Assembly (NCBI RefSeq): GCF_000972845.2 | Contig: NC_040017.1 | Span: 28,685,391-28,749,390, forward strand | DNA: 64,000 nucleotides | DNA from: Larimichthys crocea | Lineage: Eukaryota; Chordata; Actinopteri; Sciaenidae | Reading direction: 5' to 3' | Shown: positions 10,691 to 21,440 of the stretch, piece by piece | Layout: each line of letters begins with the position of its first letter | Position numbering within the stretch: position 1 is the stretch's first letter | The notes under the pieces: generated by a model | Database searches by the model: none | The model's input: the letters and a program-made list of their open reading frames with translations, nothing else | What the model was told of the DNA's origin: nothing | Program-made: the position numbers and the translations under genes

Positions 10691-11251
10691 GCTGACGTTT
10701 CCTGCTACAACTTCTCTCGGTTTATTGACGTTTTAGACTCCCAGGAATTTAGGGAAAACCACCGTCACCAACAGACTGATCAAGAACCAGCCCAACTGTT
10801 GTGTGGTGCATCAGGATGACCTCTCCAATCTCCAAGATCAGACTGAAGTTGGCGATCCAGTAAGAAGTAAAGCCAAAGATTGCACAAAGAGTGCTTCACT
10901 CTGAAACCTCTTTGTCTGCATGTAAACATCCAGAACCTTCGGGATTCATTTCAAACTAACACAGAGACAGAGGAGGAGACATCTGCACTGTGTTTTTGGG
11001 CTGGAACAAAACTTTTGACTGCAAAGATACGACAGACTTTATCACTTTGTGAAGTTTTTTTTGCTACTCTTTGGTTGCTTTGGTTTTTCCGCTTTGTTAC
11101 ATGCCAATATAATCGCTTGGGGTTTGAATTGTGTTTCGTTTGGGAGACGATGCTTGGCAGAGGCTTCTAGCTGAGCTTCTCCTCGTCATTTTGGTATGCT
11201 ACATGTTAACACTGGTGCTTCCCAGCAGACGCACTGATCTTCTGAATTTTG
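10691..11251. other. intergenic, no gene seen
   Basis: Likely repeat-derived because both flanks are. No function can be assigned. Confidence 0.4.
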
Positions 11252-11415
11252 CTCCCCCACACTAGCACACCTCCTCCTCCATGCTTCACGGTGGGAACCA
11301 CACATGCAGATACCATCCGTTCACAAAGACACGGCGGTCTGAAACCTAAAACTCTCAGATCTGGACTCATCAGACCAAAGTCCAGATTTCCTCGAGTCCA
11401 TTCATGTGTTTGTTG
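11252..11415 (-). mobile_element. Tc1/mariner transposase fossil
   Basis: One minus-strand frame reads S-P-D-L-R-V-L-G-F-R-P-P, then E-R-M-V-S-A-C-V-V-P-T-V-K-H-G-G-G. The last block is the typical fish Tc1 transposase segment before the MVWG motif. Only about 55 codons remain, and no inverted terminal repeats are seen. The catalytic DDE residues are not within the fragment as far as I can tell. An inactive remnant. Confidence 0.85.
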
Positions 11416-11496
11416 GTAGCATTTTTATCTGGCACACCTTCAACATGGACGGTCTGAGAAAAAGTCTGAAAAAAGTCACCCAGACTAAATGTTTAT

Positions 11497-11497
11497 G

Positions 11498-11540
<43 letters not shown>
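11497..11540. repeat. (GT)n microsatellite
   Basis: Perfect GT tract of about 44 bp. Confidence 0.97.
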
Positions 11541-11542
<2 letters not shown>

Positions 11543-12015
11543 CATTACATCTTTATTCATGTCTACTGTTTCAGCCTGGAGGCAACACACACTCACACAT
11601 TAATACGCCCACACATAGTGGGACCCCTGCGGCAGTGCCAGTCATCTGTAACCACAATGATTCAACACAGTGAGCACACACACACTAAGTCATTGTTGTT
11701 AGTGTGTGGGAAACTGAAGGGCAATCCACACCTCCAGCATTTTTGGAGATTTTTGGACGCTATGAAATAAATCAAATGAAATAATAAAGAAATAAACGTG
11801 TGAGAAGAAATGGTAGAAGTCAGTCTTATCTTATTTTTATTTGACACTTTTATGTTATCAGTCAAAGTCGGTGAGAAACGACCGTGCACGGTTGCACAAA
11901 CTGGATCAAAGTGAAGATCTGTCAGATAATCCACCTACAGCCCTGAGTCAAAGACGTCCATTCACCATGTGCTCCTGTCCTACAATGGACAGTGTGTGGA
12001 AACCACAGGAGAGGT

Positions 12016-12043
12016 GGTTCAAAGGTTGTGGGTTTGAGTCCCA
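12016..12043 (+). pseudogene. tRNA-Arg 3' fragment
   Basis: Contains TTCAAAGGTTGTGGGTTTGA, the variable and T arms of the local tRNA-Arg family. The 5' half and acceptor strand are missing. Confidence 0.6.
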
Positions 12044-12559
12044 ACTTTGAGTTCAACTTTACGAACCTGAACCTGAAGTATAAACTGCTGAGGAACCTCG
12101 GCTTTAGATTCCAGTACAGTACGTACTCATAGTTAAATGTAGGTGCAGGTCACATTCCAGATCTTTCAAAGAACTCATACAGTAAACTCTTACCAACAAA
12201 CATCTCAAGCATGACTGCATCTTCTTTGAGGAAGAATGACTCAGAATCAGTGGCTACTTCCCATCGTCGCACCTCCAACCTGTGATATTAATGGAGGTCT
12301 GCCGTCTTTGAGGACGTCCCACTGCTTTAAATTTGTCCTAGAGGAGACAAGGACAGAGCAAGCACAGGCATAGCCAAGGATGGACAACCCGGTCTATACG
12401 TCTAATGGACCCATTGTGTCATCATCATGGTTTCAAAGGTCTCACTCCAACATCGAGTCAAGTGGACCTTCAAAAGAGAGTTTGCTGGTGATGGTTAGGG
12501 TTCAGCAGTCTTCTCTTGATTTGGGTTCAAATAAATACGTCAGTTACAGACGTTAAATA
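12044..12559. other. intergenic, no gene seen
   Basis: No recognisable gene or repeat. Confidence 0.4.
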
Positions 12560-12730
12560 AGACAATCCATCTATCATCCATCCATCCATCCATCCATCCA
12601 TCCATCCATCCATCCCTCTATCCATCCATCCATCATCTATCTATCTATCTATCTATCCATCATCTATCATCCATCTATCCATCCATCCATCATCTATCAT
12701 CCATCCATCCATCCATCATCATTCTTCTTC
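12560..12730. repeat. (ATCC)n/(TCTA)n microsatellite
   Basis: Mixed tetranucleotide tract CCAT/CTAT. Confidence 0.96.
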
Positions 12731-12840
12731 CATCCACCAGGTCAATCAGCCCAGTTCATTTCCACCAGTAAGAAGAACTCTGCAGGTTGAAATGTTTCTT
12801 TGCCTCGTGTTTTTGCTTTTAAGCTTCTGCTACCTGAACC

Positions 12841-12952
12841 TGATTTGATTTGGTTTGATTTGATTTGATTTGATTTGATTTGATTTGATTTGAACCTGGA
12901 CCTGAACCTGGACCCTGAACCTGGATCTGGACCTGAACCTGGACCTGAAAAA
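12841..12952. repeat. (TTTGA)n plus (CCTGAA)n satellite
   Basis: A TTTGA pentamer tract at 12841-12893 runs directly into an ACCTGAACCTGG hexamer-type tract. Confidence 0.93.
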
Positions 12953-13169
12953 AGTATGGAACAATAATCCCTCAGAGTGCCACAGAGTCCCTGAACACAT
13001 CACAAAGATGACATAATTACAGCTCGACGACCTCCCGGCGTTTCACGTCACCTCGTGAACCAGACGACGGTTACCTGGTTACCATGGCGACAGTAATGAC
13101 AGGGCCGTCCGTTGTCCCCGGCAGCCAGGTGAACTGTGACGTGATTGGCTGAGAGGATCAGACTTTTTA

Positions 13170-13230
13170 AAAATGTTTTTTTTTTTTTTTTTTTCCTGCA
13201 GCTTCTAATCATATCGGAGCAGATTACAGA

Positions 13231-13276
<46 letters not shown>
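13170..13276. repeat. poly-T and (GT)n
   Basis: T tract at 13170-13194 and perfect GT tract at 13234-13276. Confidence 0.95.
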
Positions 13277-13385
13277 ACAGTCGGATGATCACAGAGCTGA
13301 CACTCTGTCATAACTCCACACTGTACGTATTCATGTCGACCTTTAACCTCTGTGAACGGTCTGTAGGTTCTGGTTCTGTTCAGAC

Positions 13386-13547
13386 GACCAATGAGAAGCT
13401 GCGTGTGACTCACCTTGATGATGTGTCGCAGGTGTTTTTTACGATATGGAGTTTTATTTTGAACACGGCTCTGTAAAATAAGAGCGTCACACCTGTAACA
13501 CGTCATCAAGGTGAGTCACGTGCAGCAGCGGCGGCTTCTCATTGGCC
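13386..13547. repeat. imperfect inverted repeat, about 50-bp arms
   Basis: The left arm (13386-13436, GACCAATGAGAAGC... GTGACTCACCTTGATGA) is repeated inverted at 13489-13547 (TCATCAAGGTGAGTCAC ... GCTTCTCATTGGCC), with a spacer of about 52 bp. It could be a small foldback element. Confidence 0.8.
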
Positions 13548-13643
13548 GGCTCGGCCTGGACATCTGAGATCTGATGACTAACCTCAGATATCTGTGTGTT
13601 ATTTTCTCTGTGGCTTAGTCAGACGGTGAACAAGGTCAGACGA

Positions 13644-13671
13644 CACACACACACACACACACTCACACACA

Positions 13672-13701
<30 letters not shown>
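13644..13701. repeat. (CA)n microsatellite
   Basis: CA tract with CT interruptions. Confidence 0.96.
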
Positions 13702-13704
<3 letters not shown>

Positions 13705-13862
13705 AAGTATTTTCCATCTCAGCAGTTTAATATTCTCAGGCTCTTTATAGACTGAACGTCTGTCTTATCTCTCTCTCCCTCCGTCACTCTCTCGTTCTCT
13801 CCATCTTTAACTGGATTTATGTCTGTCTGTTTAGGTCTATGAGGTAGCACCTTCCAGTGAAC

Positions 13863-13925
13863 ACGGCCGGACCAGAACCAGAACCTCTAGACCAGCAGCG
13901 AGCAGTCTAACAGTGACCACAGCAG
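13863..13925 (-). repeat. 47-bp minisatellite, single diverged unit
   Basis: One diverged copy of the 7843-8056 unit (CAGAACCTCTAGACCAGCAG, then AGTCTAACAGTGACCACAGC). Confidence 0.7.
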
Positions 13926-14215
13926 CCTATGTGCTGAAGCTGAGCAGTCGGAGTTCATCACAGGGGAATAAAATCTGATCCAGTTTGAATAAAGTTCTGA
14001 GGTTCTGTACAGTAATCAGTGAGGCCCGGCCCGGGCATGGACCGGGTCAAACAGGAAGCACTCGGCTCCGGCGGCGTCAGGCGAAACAAGGCGTTTGATT
14101 GGATGAAAGTTTAAAAAGTTCAACTGAAGGAGGACAGACGGAGAGAATAAAAGAGAGGATGTGTGACGGAGGAGGGGAGCCGAGCAAGAGTCCGAAATTG
14201 AAAGCAGTTGTGGAG

Positions 14216-14216
<1 letters not shown>

Positions 14217-14258
<42 letters not shown>
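14217..14258. repeat. (GT)n microsatellite
   Basis: Perfect GT tract. Confidence 0.97.
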
Positions 14259-14259
<1 letters not shown>

Positions 14260-14410
14260 TTTGTTAGCGCCGTTCCCACGACATCAGATGACCTCCGTCT
14301 CCCTCGCTCTCCCTCGCTCTCTCTCTATAAAAGGGTCGTCTGGTGGCGTTTTGGTGACTTAAAAAGGACAGAAAGAAAAATATGAGCGCGGACAGATTTA
14401 AAGGGACAGT

Positions 14411-14640
14411 TCAGGTTTTATACGAGCTGTCGTTAGCATAGCTTAGCACAAAGACTGGAAGTGGAGGGAAGCAGCTAGCACAGCTCAGGCCAACAACACG
14501 AGACATAGCAGCTCTCCTTTTTCTCTTCTTAGCTTCCTCCGTCAGCGTCCTCTTCGCTCTCTTCTCCTCTGCCATCATGTCCATAGAAGCTGCTTTCCTT
14601 TGTAACACAAGCTAACGTTAGCTTAGAAATAGAAGTCCAC
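14411..14640 (-). repeat. composite dispersed repeat, MAEEKR segment
   Basis: Minus strand encodes M-M-A-E-E-K-R-A-K-R-T-L-T-E-E-A-K-K-R-K-R, homologous to 60357-60440 and 3290-3360. It is flanked by the dispersed TTAGCACAAAGACTGG repeat and then by a GCTAAC satellite. The basic peptide resembles a transposon-associated fish sequence I have seen in many loci, which is a recollection and not a search. Confidence 0.6.
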
Positions 14641-14839
14641 TAACGTACTAATGTTTCCGCTAACATGTCGGATATTTTGTCATTTCGTGACATATTTCGA
14701 TACATTAGCGAGCTAGCAATTTGTCCAAGCAAGCTATCGAACTCCTGTCAAACTTTTTGTTACTTTGTTGGCTAGCTAACCTTAGCTTGCTGCTTGCTAA
14801 CGTTGTTGCTAGCAAAACACTATGAGTGGATGTGTTATT

Positions 14840-15492
14840 TATAGCTTCACAAATGAGTTTAGCAGCTAACATTAGCTAACAGCAGCTAACAAACTGAGCT
14901 AACAGCAGCTAAGAAACTGAGCTAACATTAGCTAACAGCAGCTAACAAACTGAGCTAACAACAGATAACAAACTGAGCTAACATTAGCTGCTATCAGCTA
15001 AGAAACTGAGCTAACAGCAGCTAACAAACGGAGCTAACAGCAGCTAACAAACTGAGCTAACATTAGCTAACAGCAGCTAACAAATTGAGCTAACAACAGA
15101 TAACAAACTGAGCTAACATTAGCTGCTAGCAGCTAACAAACTGAGCAAACATTAGCTAACAGCAGCTAACAAACTGAGCTAACAGCAGCTGACAAACTGG
15201 GCTAACATTAGCTGCTAGCAGCTAACAAACTGAGCAAACATTAGCTAACAGCAGCTAACAAAATGAGCTAACAGCAGCTAACAAACTGAGCTAACAGCAG
15301 CTGACAAACTGGGCTAACATTGGCTGCTATCAGTTAACAAACTGAGCTAACAGCAGTTAACAAACTGAGCTAACATTAGCTAACAGCAGCTAACAAACTG
15401 AGCTAACAGCAGCTGCTAACAGCTAACAAACTGAGCTAACAGCAGCTAACAAACTGAGCTAACAGCTAACAAACTGAGCTAACAGCAGCTAA
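14840..15492. repeat. GCTAAC minisatellite
   Basis: Tandem GAGCTAACAGCAGCTAACAA-type units of about 23 bp, over 600 bp, with variants ATTAGCTAAC and CAGATAAC. Confidence 0.95.
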
Positions 15493-15561
15493 GAGAAAAA
15501 AATAAATTTCTCCTCCCAGTTGCTCAGATGATGATGTCACTGATGATGTCACTGATGGCAG

Positions 15562-15595
<34 letters not shown>

Positions 15596-15679
15596 ACCTC
15601 CATATCTGGGAAGTGAGCTCATATCAGAGTCTTCAGGGTCTAATTTTAGAGTTGTGTGTTTTATTGCAACACCAGCGAC

Positions 15680-15731
<52 letters not shown>
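15562..15731. repeat. (GT)n and (CA)n microsatellites
   Basis: GT tract 15562-15592 and CA tract 15679-15731, about 85 bp apart and inverted relative to each other. Confidence 0.96.
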
Positions 15732-15732
<1 letters not shown>

Positions 15733-15844
15733 TCCAGATGTTTCCTATTGAATGAGTCCACGGAGACCGAAGCCGGGTCGTAGTCAGCCAGCTGGGCCGA
15801 GCCAACGACACCAAGAACTGTCGGGAGAACCTGGAGGAGCACGA

Positions 15845-15900
15845 GTTAGCCTAGCTTAGCATAAAGACTGGAAACAGGGGGAAACTGCTAGCCTAGCCAA
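15845..15900 (+). repeat. TTAGCATAAAGACTGG dispersed repeat
   Basis: Plus-sense copy of the family at 9390-9465. Confidence 0.7.
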
Positions 15901-17164
15901 ATATACACAGCGTCAAACGTCCACTTGAGGCTCCGCTGGCTCCAGAAGTGAATCCATAAGTCCCCACGTTACAAACTTCACATAAAAGCTAGTCTGTAAA
16001 TAAACATTAAGAAGATTTATGTTGTTTGATCTGAAACATGTAGCGGGGTTAGTTTGGACGGAGCTTTGCTTCACCTGCTCTGTGAGAACGTGGGAGTGAA
16101 ACCGGGTCTACAGCTGGTTCTGCAGAGACCACGACGGTCCAACAGAGGACAGGAGACGTCAGCGAAGCAAAGGGAGCTGCTGCTGCTGATGAATAATCGC
16201 TCACATGTGGCCATCGTCAATGGAACCCACAAATACTCTGGTGTGTTTGCAGTAGCAGCTGCCACTTGGGAAGGTCAGCGAATCAAACATACCTCGGAGT
16301 CTTGGCTGGTTGAAGACTCAGTCAGCTGAATGCCACCAACATACTGCACCCCCCATACACTGACAGGTGTGAGGTGAGGGGGTTTCAAAAGTGAAGTTTA
16401 TAACTGAAGTCTGATGGAGAACACAGAGAACACTGATGCTGCCACCTGCTGGTCCAAACAAAGAATGACACCTGAACTCCATTCATATGTATTTATCATC
16501 TTCATTTGATGCTTTGATTGACTCATGATGTATAAAATGAGTCACACACACACACAGTACATACACAACAACCAGAAACAGTCAGAACTGTCAGATTATA
16601 GGTGATCTCATTTACATAATTAGTAAAGATTCTCAGTCCAGGTCATCTTTCTTTGAGAAGAGTTAAATCAACGTTTGAAAGACGTTTGTGGAAACACAGC
16701 AGCTGATGAAGACACAGAGACAGACGCCACAGCGTCGTCTGATCTGAAGGTTTTCATCAGCGTTCTTCAAACCCAGCAACAAAGAAACCACAGAAACCAG
16801 AAGACCCCAAAGACCAGGAGGACAAAACCTTTACACCAAACCACGACTTTACAAGACGGCACAAGACTCTGCAGGCTTCTTCCACCTTAAGGACAGAGGA
16901 CAGTCTTTTAGTGACAATGATGTTCACGTTTCGGACAGGTGGTTTGAAAGTGAAGGAGGCCTCGGACAACACTTATCCTCCACCGACGAGGTCGTCCTTT
17001 CACCTTTTCACTCAGGTGACCTTCACAACGACAAAGAGGACTAACGAACCAGGTGGAAACAGTGACCTGGATGAAACAGTCCAGATGAACTCTTCTCAAA
17101 GAAATAAACAGTGAATTAACAGTAAAAGAAAGTTTACGAGTGACCCTGAGCTGTTGTAGCATCC
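15901..17164. other. intergenic 3' of gpr171, no gene seen
   Basis: Contains a short open frame at 16054-16329 and others, none recognisable. It probably includes the gpr171 3'UTR towards its right end. I could not place a convincing polyadenylation signal. Confidence 0.4.
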
Positions 17165-17205
17165 ATTTTAGGCCTCCAGTCTTTGTGCTAAGCTAGGCTA
17201 CATGT
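17165..17205 (-). repeat. TTAGCACAAAGACTGG repeat overlapping the gpr171 stop
   Basis: Minus-sense copy of the dispersed repeat (GCCTAGCTTAGCACAAAGAC). It supplies the TAG stop codon of gpr171 and the start of its 3'UTR. Confidence 0.7.
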
Positions 17206-18752
17206 CCCACCTCACCAGTAAGTGTGCTGCAGGGATTCCCACGCAGATTCACCGCATCCTCCTGCCGTGCAGATGTCGCAGTTTGCATAATTTCCTGTGC
17301 AGCCTGTTGCTCTGCATCGCTGGCTGCCTGGTTCCTGCAGCAGGGGAACATCCTGCAGAAAGCCTGTCTGAAAGGTTCGTAGAGGTAGAAGAAGAGAAGA
17401 GGGTCGAAGCAGAGGTGCAGCACAGTCAGTAGAAGTGTCGACTCCTTCCCCAGAAACAGCTTCCTCTGGGTCTGGCAGTCCGTGATGACTTTGGTTTGGG
17501 CCAATGTGTACGGCAGCCGGACGATGTGGTACGGCACGAAGCAGAGTATGTAAGCCAACACCACGGCGGCCACGCTCACTGCTGCCCGCCTGGCGTTGAC
17601 CCAGAGTTTGGGATCCTTGCGACTCCGCAGGAGTCTTTTGAGAGCCAGACCGCTGGAGACGAGGACGCCGGCGGAGGCGTTGAGGAACAAAGCCGTGCAG
17701 AGGAAGATGGTCAGGCTGTGCCAGTGGAGTCCGATGCTTGTCTTCAGAGACGAACACTTGAGGTACTGCTGCTCCTGCAGAGAACATTCACATTTAAAGG
17801 TTAGAGTTCATCTTGGTAACAGCAGTTTCGTTATAAATGGATGCAAGACTATCACAGTACCTGTACTTTGTTTGTGGGCAGAGCCATGTTGGGCACCATG
17901 ATGAGCAGCAGCATCAACCAGACAACCAGCGACATCAGCCGGGCGAAGCCGACCTCCCGCAACCGCAAAGAGTTCAGACTGTGGGAGTCCTGCAGGAGAA
18001 GAGACCCATCAGCCACCAAGACCACCAAGACCACCAACACTGGGTGTTCAAAATGACTGAATGAATGAATTTTAGGCATAGATAAAAAGGTTGTGGAGGT
18101 TGTCAATGTTGTTTCTTATGTCCACCAGCGGGCAGCTCCACTGATTTACAGGATCAGAGGTTCTGTCGCTGTGTTCACTGTTAGACTGGACACTGCTGGT
18201 TCAGAGGTTCTGTTGCTGTGTTCAGAGGTTGTGTTCATCCCCGGGTTGATTCTTTCTGGAAGTTGATGTACAGTATTCCTAAGTCGTCTTACCTGCAGGT
18301 AGCGGTCAGTAATGATGAAGGTGAGGAAGGCGATGGATGCGTAGAGGCTGATGTAGATGGTGACAGCACTGGCCTGGCAGTGAAACACCATGAGGTTCCA
18401 CGGCATCACCCCGAGGTCCTTCAGGATCTTGAAGGGCAGAGCAAGCAGCAGCAGGAGGTCCGCCACCAGAAGGTTCACCAGGTAGACACTGGTGCTCTGC
18501 TGCTGGAAGACCATGAATATTTTAAAAACTGCAGAATATTTCATATTTATACAAATACTGTACAGTCAGGCTCAGTCCTACATTGGTTCTTGGACTGCGG
18601 ATGAAGGCCCACACAGACAGCAGGTTTCCAGGCAGACTGATGATGAAGATGAGGATGTAGATCACGATGAAGGGTCCCATCTGGTCGTTGACGATGCACT
18701 CCTTCCCCATCTCGGCTGCTCCAGCACTGGAGTCGGTGGAAGGAGGCATCAT
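17193..18752 (-). CDS. gpr171: GPR171-like class A GPCR, four coding exons
   Basis: An orphan-type receptor of the P2Y12 group, expected in the plasma membrane and probably Gi-coupled. Coding exons run 18752-18582, 18502-18293, 17989-17861 and 17774-17193, all with GT/AG ends and phase 0, giving 363 residues. Family-specific strings I recognise are LPFKILKDLGV, MVFHCQ, VVWLMLLLIMVPN and ITDC. Key residues: D72 (2.50), C99 and C177 (ECL1-ECL2 disulfide), D123-R124-Y125, H253-I-V-R256, C270 in ECL3 with C19 as likely partner, K280, and DPLLF near 294. The start is the first of two adjacent Met codons, just after an acceptor (TTTGTGTTTCAG); the second Met or an upstream start is possible. Mammalian GPR171 is about 319 residues from one coding exon, so the introns and longer tail are notable. 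Confidence 0.88.
18161..18230 (+). repeat. 47-bp minisatellite inside a gpr171 intron
   Basis: About one and a half copies of the unit at 7843-8056, lying in the intron that follows the DRYLQ codons. Confidence 0.85.
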
Positions 18753-18830
18753 CAGGAGCTGAAACACAAAGAGCACCTGTTCACTTCCTTTCATGGTTCA
18801 TAGTAAATTCAAAGAGTTTCAGGTTCTTAC

Positions 18831-18899
18831 TGTGGGGTTTTTGAGGAAGTCTGAGTCTGACTGATTGTGGTCTGGATGTCTGTTCTTCACAGTCACTGT
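18831..18899 (-). promoter_or_regulatory. candidate 5'UTR exon of gpr171
   Basis: Minus strand: acceptor TTTTCCTGTTTCCAATCAG, 69 bases without ATG, then donor CCCACA|GTAAGA. It lies 78 bp upstream of the acceptor that precedes the start codon. Inferred from splice signals only. Confidence 0.35.
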
Positions 18900-19082
18900 C
18901 TGATTGGAAACAGGAAAAGCAGAAACCCACATTTAAACACTTTAAAGCAAAATGATTCCTTTCATTCAGCTTCTGAATCTGAGTGACGGGTTTCTACGAA
19001 AACGCATGATTTTAAATCAAAAACATCAAACAAACGTCATCATAGTCGACAACACGATGCACAGCAGCCAGCTGATGTTACT

Positions 19083-19146
19083 TACGGAGGACATCAGAAT
19101 ATTTTCTCCATAAAATATGATCCAGTTTCACCAAAATCAGAGAAAA
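19083..19146 (-). repeat. composite dispersed repeat, proximal piece
   Basis: Matches 59490-59557 in inverted orientation (GTGAAACTGGATCATATTTT, then ATGGAG-AAA). Confidence 0.65.
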
Positions 19147-19307
19147 TAGTTTTCAAACAGTTTAAGTGAAGTGTGTTAGATTTGTCTCGTTGGGCGTCCC
19201 GTACAGCTCTGAGTGATGTGACAGGATGCAAAACAAACTCTGCGGCAACGCAGCAGGAAGTCATAAATCATGAAACTCATAAACTTGAACTACTGTTAAA
19301 CACAAAT

Positions 19308-19348
19308 GTGTTAGAAATGTAAAATATGTAATTTTACATTTCTAACAC
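19308..19348. repeat. perfect 18-bp inverted repeat, 5-nt loop
   Basis: GTGTTAGAAATGTAAAAT, loop ATGTA, then ATTTTACATTTCTAACAC. The arms match with no mismatch. It sits upstream of gpr171. Confidence 0.92.
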
Positions 19349-19625
19349 AGCCTCGACTCTCTGATCTCACTGGATGATTGTTACTCATGCCTTAATGTAA
19401 AAACAGGTTTCTCCTGTTGGAGTTCAAATAGGGTCAGTGTACTGCTGTCCACTTTTTCATGTAAATATGACAGCTGTGAAAAAGGTCTATTACACAGAAG
19501 GCCAACGTGACACCTTCACAATGTTTGTTTTGTCCAACCAACAGTCCAAACCATTGAAGGTTCTCGTAGCAACTGGACTTGCTGAGTTTCTCCTCCAAAT
19601 CATAACAGCTCACATCAGGACAGGC

Positions 19626-19918
19626 TGAGTCAACGACCCACAGGCGTCCTCAATGACCCACAGGTGTCCTCAGTGACCCACAGGTGTCCTCAACGACCCA
19701 CAGGTGTCCTCAGCGACCCACAGGTGTCCTCAACGACCCACAGGTGACCTCAATGACCCACAGGTGTCCTCAGTGACCCACAGGTGACCTCAGTGACCCA
19801 CAGGTGTCCTCAACGACCCACAGGCGTCCTCAACGACCCACAGGTGACCTCAATGACCCACAGGTGTCCTCAGTGACCCACAGGTGTCCTCAGTGACCCA
19901 CAGGTGTCCTCAATGACC
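19626..19918. repeat. 20-bp minisatellite TGACCCACAGGTGTCCTCAA
   Basis: About 14-15 copies with a few substitutions. The same unit recurs at 28846-29001 and as single copies between the receptor genes. Confidence 0.95.
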
Positions 19919-20039
19919 TCGGGTAATGTCTGGGGCTCCCCACCAGTCAGTCAGTAAGTAAGTGAGTCCAGTTTTCTACGATTAACTTTAACAGATATGT
20001 GGACTAGTATAAACTGTTGAGTCGTCTGCAGAGAAACTA

Positions 20040-20235
20040 AAGCTGTAACAGAGTAAATGTGGGACTGACTTTTAGTGGTTGGTGAGAGCTTGGTGAAATA
20101 AAAGGCTGAAAGACAGACGGCGAGCTGGGCTGACTGCTGCTGGACTAGGCAGTGATATCAGCTGCTGCTGGGGACCTGGATGATGATTGGCTGCTGGGGA
20201 CCTGGGTGATGGTTGGCTGTCAGCAAAGTTGTCGA
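20040..20235 (+). repeat. composite dispersed repeat, distal piece
   Basis: Closely matches 60448-60640 (GTAAATGTGGGACT ... GAAATAAAAGGCTGAAAGAC ... CTGGACTAGGCAGTGA ... GACCTGGATGATGATTGGC). Confidence 0.8.
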
Positions 20236-20806
20236 CTTTGACAGAAAAAGTTTGAATGATTAAGAATAATTAACACAACGAATGCTGATTCATACGAGGC
20301 GTTTCTGGTCACAGTCAGATGAGCTTAGCAGAGACAGGACGTCTTTTTATTAGCAGCACTAAACGAGAGATATCATTGGCTGTTGACCAATCAGGAACTG
20401 CTGTGTGTGATTCTCCTAATTAACTTTTACAGCTTTGACGAACTTGAAACTTGTTTGAATCATCTGAACCCAAGATGAACAGCTTCTGTCAGTCACACTT
20501 AAACTGAACTACATTTCATTTAACTTCCTGTGAAGGAGGAAACTGTGGTTTATCACGTCTGATATAAAACACACCATCAGTTCAAAATAAATAGAAATGA
20601 CACCTTACCTCTTCACCTCCGGTGGCTTATATTGGCCTCTGGTAGGTCCTCGGACCACGTGTTGGATCCCCGGGGATCAACTCTACAGGTCCTCTCTCAG
20701 GTTGCGTTTGATTCAGTCGGTGCAGTTCATGTGTTCGAGGCTGCGGAAACTGCAGACAGACGTATTGAGGACTGTCGTCAGTATTCTGACCACAGGCCAC
20801 ACCTCC

Positions 20807-20809
<3 letters not shown>
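20236..20809. other. intergenic, no gene seen
   Basis: No supported feature. Confidence 0.4.

Positions 20810-20850
<41 letters not shown>
20810..20850. repeat. (CA)n microsatellite
   Basis: Perfect CA tract. Confidence 0.97.
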
Positions 20851-20852
<2 letters not shown>

Positions 20853-21344
20853 CTTCAAAAGGACTTGTGTTAACTCAAAGTGACGGGGAGGGGAAACACT
20901 TCACACTGATTGTTGTGAGTGGGAAGAGAAAATGTCTGAGTTCAACTGTCCTGTCTGACGTCAGGTTCTGATAAATGAAACATCTTTCTGAAACTGACGT
21001 CATTCACACCTTCAACACGATTAGTCAGCTGTGGAGGTGTGACAGGAAGTCAGAGTCTGGACTTTCAAATTTGCATAAATATTTCTCGCTTCAACGCGAT
21101 GAACATCGTCCGGAGTTTAAAAGCGATTATTCCCAACGATGTCGAACAATCTTGTTCTGTTCGACCACAATGGGAGTCTGAAGCCAGCTGTGTGCGAGTC
21201 TTTCCAACCAGACACACACAGTGAAAGTGTTTCACCATAATGTGACATGAAACATTACAACACACAATACAACAGCAGACTTAGAGCTTCATGTGGATAT
21301 ACACAGGATGTCTTCAGTGGTATGTAGACTGTAAACAACGTCTG
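20851..21344. other. intergenic, no gene seen
   Basis: Nothing recognised between gpr171 and receptor copy A. Confidence 0.4.
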
Positions 21345-21440
21345 TAGGTTTTACAGTAAAAAAAACTGGCAGCTGTGGTTGCCAGTTTACCGTAATAAAT
21401 ACGGTATAACTTTTTCTAATTTTACAGTAAAAGTATGTCA
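21345..21440. repeat. hairpin-type fish repeat (ACTGGCAGCTGTGG)
   Basis: Contains AACTGGCA-GCTGTGGT-TGCCAGTT, an 8-bp stem, flanked by TTTTACAGTAAAA and TTTTACAGTAAAAG. I recall this as a common teleost palindromic repeat. Confidence 0.65.

Noticed and set aside
14840..15492. GCTAAC array as a possible regulatory or coding repeat
   Set aside because: Stops in every frame and same family as other dispersed satellites.
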